DNA from: Wolinella succinogenes DSM 1740
GTDB taxonomy: Bacteria > Campylobacterota > Campylobacteria > Campylobacterales > Helicobacteraceae
Length of the DNA: 64,000 nt
Direction of reading: 5' to 3'
Assembly (NCBI RefSeq): GCF_000196135.1
Contig: NC_005090.1
Location: 62,001 to 126,000 of the forward strand
Below, piece by piece: positions 55,454 to 62,380 of this stretch (the stretch's first letter is position 1; each line of letters begins with the position of its first letter). Both the position numbers and the translations under genes were made by a program. Below the pieces are notes generated by a model. That model searched no databases, was not told the origin of the DNA, and saw only the letters and a program-made list of their open reading frames with translations.

Positions 55454-56128
55454 TCAATCTATGGCTGTTGGAGCTGAGGATAAATCGACAATGAGGCGAT
55501 AACCTATTCCTTTGTGCGTTTGGATAGAGCTAGCAGGAATCTTTAGACGCAATTGTCGAATCATGGAGCGAATATTCTCCCTAGGCACCTCTCCCTCTTC
55601 CCAAACATACTCTTCAATCTCCTCAAAACTCACAAGTAGGCCTCTTGCCCTCACCAAAAGCTCAAGCAGACGCTTCTCTTTGGGGCTAAGGAGAAGGCTT
55701 TGGCCTTCACGCAAAATCAAAGCGTTTTCTAGATCTAAAAATGTCTCTTCACCCAAAGGAATGAGAGGGTGAAGTTTGCCGCAGAGGCGGTGGGTTTTAA
55801 AAAGAAGCTCATCCAAAAAGAAGGGTTTTTTGAGAAAGTCCGCACATCCATGGCGATAGGCTTGGCGGATCACATCTAGATCGACAAAAGAGCTGATGAT
55901 GATCACAGGGGCCTTGATGAAGCGTCCTTGAATCAGCGCGAGCAACTCTAGACCATCGATTCTGGGAACATGAATATCAAGAATGTAGAGCAGATGGCTA
56001 CCATCTAGGTGTTCTAGCGCCTCTTGCCCATCCTCAAAAGAATCGACTCGATAGCCGTTTTCGCTCAAGGTCTCTTCGATCGCCTCGCGAAGTTTAGGGT
56101 TGTCTTCTAGCAAAAAAATCTTCATCAT
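55454..56128 (-). CDS. OmpR-type response regulator of the fcc operon
   Basis: 224 residues: receiver domain with LLEDNPKLREAI, phospho-Asp in LYILDIHVPRIDG (about residue 53) and Lys in FLKKPFFLDE; winged helix at about 125-215 with LLSPKEKRLLELLVR and IRSMIRQLRLKI, THKGIGYRL. Two adjacent ATGs overlap the kinase stop; the second has the better ribosome-binding spacing. Likely target: the direct repeats upstream of fccA. Confidence 0.92.
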   Translation of the reverse strand: MMKIFLLEDNPKLREAIEETLSENGYRVDSFEDGQEALEHLDGSHLLYILDIHVPRIDGLELLALIQGRFIKAPVIIISSFVDLDVIRQAYRHGCADFLKKPFFLDELLFKTHRLCGKLHPLIPLGEETFLDLENALILREGQSLLLSPKEKRLLELLVRARGLLVSFEEIEEYVWEEGEVPRENIRSMIRQLRLKIPASSIQTHKGIGYRLIVDLSSAPTAID

Positions 56129-57297
56129 CCCTCCATGGGAAGCAAAATTTCAAATCTTGCCCCTCCTCCTTTGGGCGGAGGAAGCAGAGTGAGAGGAGCG
56201 TTAAATTTTTCCAAAAGAAACTCTTTGGCGATGGAGAGTCCTAAGCCATGGCCATGAGGCTTGGTGGTGAAGAAGGGATAAAAGATGCGCTCCCTCTTCT
56301 CCTCGCTCACCCCCAGGCCATTGTCGCGTATGATGAATCGACAGGAATCTCCTCTAAAGCAGAGGGTGACAAAGATTTTGCCCTTAGAGGCGGGAGAAGA
56401 GGAGTGCGATTCGACAATTGAATCGCACGCATTGTTGAGAAGCGTGCACAGTGCCTGTTTTAAAAGTCCCTTGTGCCCGCAAAGGCGCTTAGGTTTTCCG
56501 ATGAGTCGGAGGTGGCACTGGATGAAGTGGTAGTCAAAGCGTCCCTGAAGAAGAGCGATGGATTCAAGCAGGGCTTCATAGGGGCTAAACTCTCTCTTTT
56601 TGAAGTCAGGTTTGATGAAAGAGTAGAAATCTCCAATGGTGTTAGAGAGGTGGTGGAGGGTTTGAATGCTCCCCCTTGCAAAGTCGGCAAATTTTTCAGG
56701 AGTGAGGCTCTCTTGGTGATACTCCTTTTGAAGGCGCTGAATATCGATAGAGAGATCGACGATGGGTTTGTTCCATTGATGCGTGATGGCAAGGAGAATC
56801 TGCCCTAACTCAGCTAGTTTGCTCTGTTGGGCGAGATAGCGATCAAGGTGACGATTCTTTTCATGAAGATTCAAATAGGATTCCATATCAACAATCTCGC
56901 AGATGATTCCATGGCGTTTTTTGGAGGGACTCCATCGTCTTTTGTGGACGAGGCAACGATGCTTGATTCCTTTGGAATCGACAGGCTCCCAAAAGAATGC
57001 CATGGGAATACCGCTTTTTAAAAGCTGTTCATCTGTCTCCTTTTTGAAAGCAGCCGATTCTTTAGAGAGGAGTTCAGGGAAATATCTTCCCTCTAAAGAA
57101 TCGGTAATGGAGCAAGCAAAGAGTCGCATGGGCTCATTGCAGCGGATGCAAAGAAGGTGCTCATCGGTGTAGTAAAGGGGCGATGAAACCGTCTCTAAAA
57201 CCCCTTGGAGCAGTCGCTCACTGGCACGCCAGCGGCGATAGAGCCAAAGGGCAAGAAGAGAGGAGATGAGAAAAAGGGAGTAGCCCAAAGCGAGCAA
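56125..57297 (-). CDS. PAS-containing sensor histidine kinase of the fcc operon
   Basis: 390 residues: one N-terminal membrane segment (about 3-20), a PAS-like domain (about 28-140, beginning LLQGVLETVSSPLYYTDEHLLCIRC), a short coiled coil, phosphoacceptor His in LLAITHQWNKPIVDLS (NtrB-like HQW form) and HATPase with NACDSIV (N), RDNGLGVSEE (G1) and GHGLGLSIAKEF (G2). With a single span and no periplasmic domain, it probably senses a cytoplasmic or membrane signal. It lies 9 nt after fccC and overlaps the regulator by ATGA. Confidence 0.92.
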   Translation of the reverse strand: MLALGYSLFLISSLLALWLYRRWRASERLLQGVLETVSSPLYYTDEHLLCIRCNEPMRLFACSITDSLEGRYFPELLSKESAAFKKETDEQLLKSGIPMAFFWEPVDSKGIKHRCLVHKRRWSPSKKRHGIICEIVDMESYLNLHEKNRHLDRYLAQQSKLAELGQILLAITHQWNKPIVDLSIDIQRLQKEYHQESLTPEKFADFARGSIQTLHHLSNTIGDFYSFIKPDFKKREFSPYEALLESIALLQGRFDYHFIQCHLRLIGKPKRLCGHKGLLKQALCTLLNNACDSIVESHSSSPASKGKIFVTLCFRGDSCRFIIRDNGLGVSEEKRERIFYPFFTTKPHGHGLGLSIAKEFLLEKFNAPLTLLPPPKGGGARFEILLPMEG

Positions 57298-57306
57298 GCT
57301 CTCTCC

Positions 57307-57948
57307 TTAGGGAAGGATGGGCGCTGGTTTGCGCAAGGATTTCATAAAACGCTCCTTGTCCTCTTGGAGGGCATCCTGATAGATCTCAAACTCAGGCTTA
57401 TAGTAGTTGAGTATCGTTCGAAGGGATTGATGACCTGTGTCGGTATGGCATGAGGCGCAGGCAATCTTTTGGGGGGTGTTGAGCAACTTTTTGTAGTGCT
57501 CATGCATCCTTACTGCCTGTGTCTCTCGCCCCTCTCTTGGATCGATTATCTCCCTGTGGCACTCAAGACAACCTGAATCGAAGACAAACTGGTCTCGATT
57601 GGCGCGATTCTTCACCCAATTGATATGGTCTGTTCCATGGAAAAATTTGATACTCCCCTCGACCACGCCGTTTTTCGCCTTGGTGAAGATATAGCCAAGA
57701 AGGGATTCGTGTGGCATATGGCAAGCAACACAATCTACTTGAATGCCTGTGCGCCCTGCTCCTCCATGGACATCTTGATGGTAAGAGAGAATCATTGGCT
57801 CCATCTCATGGCAGAGGGCACAAAATTTTGCATCACTCGTCTCTTTGAGTCCAAAGTAGACCGCGTAGGAGAAGAGCAGGCCGATCAAAGTTCCTACAAA
57901 AGTGAGCCCTAGGGCGAATTTGGTTGAGTTATTCATCGGATTTCTCAT
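57307..57948 (-). CDS. fccC: FccC, NapC/NrfH-family membrane tetraheme cytochrome c
   Basis: 213 residues: an N-terminal signal anchor (about 10-30, KFALGLTFVGTLIGLLFSYA) and four CXXCH heme sites (CALCH, CVACH, CLECH, CASCH). NapC/NrfH proteins oxidise menaquinol and pass electrons to periplasmic reductases; this one should serve FccB/FccA. The ATG at 57948 overlaps the fccB stop (ATGA). Named by resemblance to the W. succinogenes fccABC genes. Confidence 0.9.
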   Translation of the reverse strand: MRNPMNNSTKFALGLTFVGTLIGLLFSYAVYFGLKETSDAKFCALCHEMEPMILSYHQDVHGGAGRTGIQVDCVACHMPHESLLGYIFTKAKNGVVEGSIKFFHGTDHINWVKNRANRDQFVFDSGCLECHREIIDPREGRETQAVRMHEHYKKLLNTPQKIACASCHTDTGHQSLRTILNYYKPEFEIYQDALQEDKERFMKSLRKPAPILP

Positions 57949-58385
57949 GGAGTCTCTCCCATCCAAAGTGGAACCTCTCTCTCGTGGCATTCGCTACACA
58001 TATTGACTGAAGGTCGATGCTCCATGTGGCACTCATCACAATGGAGGCGCTTTCCGTCGTGGATTGAGTTGTGAGGACTCGCTTTTTTGAGCTCCATGAA
58101 CGCAAGCCTAGAGGCCATCTTGTCTCGACTTTGGTGACAGGAGAGGCAATCATCATCTTTGAGGCGTTTGAGGCTAGCGAGATTGCTCCCCTGGTTGGTG
58201 TGGCAATCCAAACAGGCAAACGAAAGCTTGGCATGGTGGGATTTGAGGGGATATTTTTGGGCGAGTTCTGCTGAAACCTCCATGGCAGGAGGGGAATCGA
58301 CCTCTTGCGCATGGAGTGCCACCGCCCCCAAGAAGAGCCAAAGCCATCCTAGGATGAGAGTGAAGGATTGAGAATAGGGACGCAT
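57945..58385 (-). CDS. fccB: FccB, periplasmic tetraheme cytochrome c
   Basis: 146 residues: Sec signal peptide (about 1-28, ending ALHAQ), then four CXXCH sites (CLDCH, CLSCH, CDECH, CSECH) and several distal His, like the cytochrome domain of Shewanella flavocytochrome c made as a separate subunit. It should carry electrons from FccC to FccA. Start and the fccA stop share one base (TAATG). Confidence 0.9.
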   Translation of the reverse strand: MRPYSQSFTLILGWLWLFLGAVALHAQEVDSPPAMEVSAELAQKYPLKSHHAKLSFACLDCHTNQGSNLASLKRLKDDDCLSCHQSRDKMASRLAFMELKKASPHNSIHDGKRLHCDECHMEHRPSVNMCSECHEREVPLWMGETP

Positions 58386-59932
58386 TAGATATTTTCGCCT
58401 GCGATCATTCCAAAGGTCAAGCAATCAGTGATGGCTACTGAGCCTAGGCGACTCGCCCCATGCACCCCGCCTGTGACCTCGCCAGCCGCATAGAGCCCAG
58501 GGATGGGCTGATGGGTTTTGGAGTGAATCACTTGCGCTTGAGTGTTGATTTGCAACCCTCCCATGGTGTGGTGGAGTTTGGGTGTGCCTCTCATAGCGTA
58601 AAAAGGTGCTTTGGAGAGTGTGATGCCATCAACCATGTTGGTGGGTTTGCCAAATTCAGGGTCTTTGCCTGCTTTGACATAACTGTTATAGTCGGTGACT
58701 GTTTTTTTGAATGCCTCGACGGGCATTTTGTAGTGCTGAGCGAGCTCTTCAAGTGTGTTGAATTTTTTGAGGATTCCCGCTTTGAGTGCTTTTTCGTAGT
58801 GATCAGGAAGGAGGCGCTCAATGGCTTGAGAATCACAAAGGTTAATGGGATAGTTTTCGTCTTTTCCAATGACGGCAAACATATGGTCGGCTCGGATTTT
58901 TCGATCGGCTAGCTCATTCATGTAGCGTTTGCCTGTTTTGGGATCGACTGAGATTCCATAGCGGAAGCTAGCGTTCACATTGAACATTGAGCCCACGCCA
59001 AAACCTTTCTCATCAGGGCAAGCCCAAGGTCCAAACTGAATCCATGAAACCTGAACAGGCACTGCTCCGATTCCAAATGCTTTCAAAAGTACACCCGCGG
59101 TTGCTCCAGGATGATTGGTGGAATCGGTGCTTGGGGTGAGTCTTGGATCTTGAACGGCTCGATAATATTTATCTTGGCAGAAGCCTCCGCTGGCAAGCAT
59201 GACCGCTTTGGTTGCTTTGAAAGCTTTGGGAGTGCCGCCCTGGTTTTCGAGGTCATCGCTGAAGAGTTTTGAGTCAAATCGATAATCTTCTCTCGCCAAA
59301 ATTCCTATCACGCGCCCTGCGTCATCCATGACAAAATCATCAAATTTGGTACGGGTTTTGAGGGCGACACCCGCCATTTTTTCAAAACGCTCCATGAGGG
59401 GGAGGACAATCCCCGCTCCGCTTCCCACGGCGGTCTGATAGGTTCGAGGCACAGAGTGACCCCCTTCGTGCACGAGAGAGTCAAGGTACTTGGCTCCATA
59501 TTTTAGGGTGAACTGATAGGTTTCATGGGCGCGTTTAGCGAGGGTTTCAAGAAGCTCTTTGTGATTGATGCCAAGCCCTGCTTTCATGCAGTCGGCGATA
59601 AAGAGCTCATTAGAATCTTTGATTCCCGCCTTTTTTTGGAGATCGTTTTGAGGGACGCAGAAGATTCCTCCATTAATGACAGAGTTTCCGCCGATTCTTC
59701 CCATCTTCTCAATCATCAGGGTTTTGTATCCTTTCTCAGCGCACTTGATTCCGCACGCAATCCCTGCAAACCCGCTCCCCACGATAATTACATCATACTC
59801 TTCGTCAAATTTGACCCCTTTCTTAGGCTCAGCCAATGCCTGTTCGCCAAGCAAGACCACTCCCATTCCTGCGGCTCCAAGCTTGATTAAGTCTCGTCTT
59901 CCATGGTTGATTTCTGGATGAACGCTTCCCAT
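58385..59932 (-). CDS. fccA: FccA, periplasmic FAD reductase of the fumarate/urocanate/methacrylate reductase family
   Basis: 515 residues with a twin-arginine signal (GRRDLIKLGAAGMGVVLLGE), the FAD motif DVIIVGSGFAGIACGIKCAEKG, MIEKMGRIGGNS and the C-terminal GLYAAGEVTGGVHGASRLG. Catalytic-family residues kept: Arg in NELADRK (proton donor), His in HHTMGG and Arg in ASRLG (carboxylate binding). The His of the fumarate-reductase QxHPT motif is replaced in IQFGPWACPDE, so fumarate is unlikely; urocanate- or other enoate-type substrates are possible. Strong AAAGGAGG before the ATG. First gene of a five-gene operon with fccBC and a two-component system. Confidence 0.9.
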   Translation of the reverse strand: MGSVHPEINHGRRDLIKLGAAGMGVVLLGEQALAEPKKGVKFDEEYDVIIVGSGFAGIACGIKCAEKGYKTLMIEKMGRIGGNSVINGGIFCVPQNDLQKKAGIKDSNELFIADCMKAGLGINHKELLETLAKRAHETYQFTLKYGAKYLDSLVHEGGHSVPRTYQTAVGSGAGIVLPLMERFEKMAGVALKTRTKFDDFVMDDAGRVIGILAREDYRFDSKLFSDDLENQGGTPKAFKATKAVMLASGGFCQDKYYRAVQDPRLTPSTDSTNHPGATAGVLLKAFGIGAVPVQVSWIQFGPWACPDEKGFGVGSMFNVNASFRYGISVDPKTGKRYMNELADRKIRADHMFAVIGKDENYPINLCDSQAIERLLPDHYEKALKAGILKKFNTLEELAQHYKMPVEAFKKTVTDYNSYVKAGKDPEFGKPTNMVDGITLSKAPFYAMRGTPKLHHTMGGLQINTQAQVIHSKTHQPIPGLYAAGEVTGGVHGASRLGSVAITDCLTFGMIAGENI

Positions 59933-59963
59933 GATTTCCTCCTTTGGTTTTGTGTAGGAGTAG

Positions 59964-59997
59964 AGTTTAGGAGGGGATCGTGAGATTTGCGTGAGAT
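59964..59997 (-). promoter_or_regulatory. Direct repeats with 11-bp period at the fccA promoter
   Basis: On the minus strand ATCTCACG occurs twice (59990-59997 and 59979-59986), starting exactly 11 bp apart, with a weaker third copy (5 of 8) one period further upstream at 60001-60008. They cover the expected -35 of a TAAACT -10-like box at 59964-59969. This is the standard arrangement for OmpR-type activators, and the operon encodes one. Confidence 0.6.
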
Positions 59998-60023
59998 GAA
60001 CGAGAAAGGTCGTCTATGTGGGG

Positions 60024-62255
60024 TTAATGGCGGATTTCGTGGCTTGGTTCGTAGAAGTAGAATCCTTGTTGAAAGTCAATCCCCATTTCAGAGGCTTTGT
60101 GGGAGAGAGGCTCGTTGTCGATGAACTCGGCAATGGTTTGGATGCCAAGTCTTTGGCAGATCTCTACAATGGAGTGGACGATGATCTCCACTTCGGAATC
60201 TTGTCCTAGTCCTTGGATAAGCGAGCCATCGATCTTGATAAAGTCCACGCGGAGTTTGGCTAGATGAAGGAAATTGGAGTAGCCGCTCCCAAAATCATCA
60301 ATCGCGACCCTGGCGCCAAAGCGTTTGATCTCCTTGATGAAATCCTCCAAAAGTTTGTAGTTGTGGATATTTTCAGTTTCAACAATCTCAAAAATCACCT
60401 GCTTGGCCTTGGGATAGTCTTGGAGGGATTTAAGGATGAAATCGCGTGTTTTAGTGTGGGCAATATCCTCAAAAGAGAGATTGATAGAGAAGTCATGATC
60501 GCTTTTTTCAAACGCCTTGAAGCTTTTTTGGACCATCTTTTGAGTGATTTTGGGATAGAGCTTGCTCTTTTTGGCAATTTGCAAAAAGAGGTAGGGCGAG
60601 AGCACCTCGCCATTGGATTCGATGATTCGGGCGAGACACTCATATTTTTGAATGTGCCCTTTAGAGTTGACGATGGGCTGAAAATAGGGAATCAAGCGAT
60701 CTTCTCTAAGCGCCTCTTTGAGGCGTTTGGTGAGGGTGATGTGCTGGCGAAGCTTGTGGTGATTCTCGAGCTCAGGCGCGTAAAGTTTATAGGAATCATT
60801 GGAGCTTTTGGCAAGATTAAGAGCGATATCGGCCTGCTCTAGAGCTTGGGGCGAGGCTTTGGCTGCACCGATGGAGAGGCTTAACATAATTTCAATTCGG
60901 TGGCGGTTTTCGCGATAGGGGCCTTGAGTCATGAAGCGATGGGTGAGGGTGAGCAGCTTCTTGATCTCCATTGATTCGCTAGAGAGCAGGGCAAACTCAT
61001 CGGCGTGCAGGCGATAAGCCTTGAGTCCTGTGTGCTTTTGCTCTAGCATTTTGAGGCGTTTGGCAAACTCGATCAGTAGATCATCGCCCACATCGCTTCC
61101 GTAGAAATCATTAAGGGTGCGGAATGAATCGATATTGAGCAGGAGGAGGTGGGCATAGGATTGGTTTTGCATCTCTAGGCGAATGGCATGACGATTGGGA
61201 AGGCGCGTGAGGGAGTCGGTGCGCGATTCTTCTACAAGTCTTTCATAGAGATTTTGAATGGAGCGGAACTCTAAGCGGGCAGAGCGGGCGTATCCCCAAA
61301 AGAGCAAAAAGAGCAGGGCGCTAGCAAGCGTAAGGACAAAGATGAGTCTGGAGAGAGGGGCGAGATTTTGCTCTAGCTTGGCACCTAGCTCCTTCTCGTC
61401 TAAGAAAAAGACAAGATAGCCTAGGGGTGCACCAAAACTATCCCTAAGACAGCTTGCGCCAAAGACTACCCCCTCTTTCTCCCAGGAGAGATTCTTTTGA
61501 CATGCCAAGGAGAGAGGGAGCCCCTCTAAAAGAGTCAAATTCCTAGAATCGGTGGCATAGAGGAGGGCGTATTGATCGCTGATGAGGGAGTAGGGTTGTT
61601 GGGTTACCTTGGCGGCTAGGGAGGCATTCACTAAAAGTGCACTCTGAATGGAGTGCTTCTGAGAGAAACGGAGCATTGTCTCTTGAAGGGGGGCGATCAC
61701 CTCTAAGAAGCCCAAGAGTTTACCCTCCTTTTGAATGGGGTGGGTGTGCTTTAGGGAGAGGGTGAAGATGCCCAAACTCATCTGCGCCAAAGGGGTAGGA
61801 TTCTCAAGGAGCAAAGAGAGCTCAGGGCGAACGATGGATAGATCATCACCTCGCTTGAAAGACCAGCTTCGATAGAAGGAGTGCAGAGAAGAATCGATGA
61901 GGTGAATCCAAAGATTTTCTACGGGGCGATGGAGTTTTGATTCTTCTAGGGTTTGATAGACGAATCGCTCCGCTAAGGCGGGATTTTGAGTCTCTAAACT
62001 TTGGATGAGATCAGGATGGATCGCCAAGGAGGAGGCAAAGAGGCTGTAGCTCTGCAGTTCCGATTCCAAAAGCAATTCAAAGCGTCGATGCATCTCTTGG
62101 GTCTGCTCGGCATAAAAGAGCCGCCCGCCCGCCTCGCGCTCATTTTGAAGCTCAAATACTCCAATAAAAGAGGCGATTCCCATGAAGGCCGTGAGCAAAA
62201 GAATCGCCACATAACGAATCGTCGAACGGCTGAATGGAAAATCAGTTTGGCTCAC
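60024..62255 (-). CDS. Membrane sensor with degenerate GGDEF and EAL domains
   Basis: 743 residues: transmembrane segment at about 14-33, a periplasmic sensor region of about 270 residues with mixed alpha/beta pattern (CACHE-like), second membrane segment at about 305-326, GGDEF domain (about 340-495) whose signature reads LHADEFALL without paired Gly, and EAL domain (about 510-740) with YECLARI, SINLSFEDI, FEIVETE, AIDDFGSGYSN and IAEFID. Probably a c-di-GMP phosphodiesterase responding to an external ligand. Output half closely resembles the 43768-45864 protein. It lies between fcc and the formate dehydrogenase-like gene. Confidence 0.9.
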   Translation of the reverse strand: MSQTDFPFSRSTIRYVAILLLTAFMGIASFIGVFELQNEREAGGRLFYAEQTQEMHRRFELLLESELQSYSLFASSLAIHPDLIQSLETQNPALAERFVYQTLEESKLHRPVENLWIHLIDSSLHSFYRSWSFKRGDDLSIVRPELSLLLENPTPLAQMSLGIFTLSLKHTHPIQKEGKLLGFLEVIAPLQETMLRFSQKHSIQSALLVNASLAAKVTQQPYSLISDQYALLYATDSRNLTLLEGLPLSLACQKNLSWEKEGVVFGASCLRDSFGAPLGYLVFFLDEKELGAKLEQNLAPLSRLIFVLTLASALLFLLFWGYARSARLEFRSIQNLYERLVEESRTDSLTRLPNRHAIRLEMQNQSYAHLLLLNIDSFRTLNDFYGSDVGDDLLIEFAKRLKMLEQKHTGLKAYRLHADEFALLSSESMEIKKLLTLTHRFMTQGPYRENRHRIEIMLSLSIGAAKASPQALEQADIALNLAKSSNDSYKLYAPELENHHKLRQHITLTKRLKEALREDRLIPYFQPIVNSKGHIQKYECLARIIESNGEVLSPYLFLQIAKKSKLYPKITQKMVQKSFKAFEKSDHDFSINLSFEDIAHTKTRDFILKSLQDYPKAKQVIFEIVETENIHNYKLLEDFIKEIKRFGARVAIDDFGSGYSNFLHLAKLRVDFIKIDGSLIQGLGQDSEVEIIVHSIVEICQRLGIQTIAEFIDNEPLSHKASEMGIDFQQGFYFYEPSHEIRH

Positions 62256-62337
62256 CCATCCCTCTCTTATGTGTGGCGTTTCGCAACGGGGCTCATTCTA
62301 TCGAAAAAATAAAATAAAGGGAATATCAAAAACCCGC

Positions 62338-62343
62338 TATAAT
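62338..62343 (+). promoter_or_regulatory. Candidate -10 box (TATAAT) for the formate dehydrogenase-like gene
   Basis: TATAAT 38 nt before the ATG in the divergent 125-nt gap. A TAGAAT-like box on the opposite strand may serve the GGDEF-EAL gene. Confidence 0.45.
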
Positions 62344-62380
62344 TTTCCCCAACCATCCCTCCTAAAGGACTCCTCTCTCC

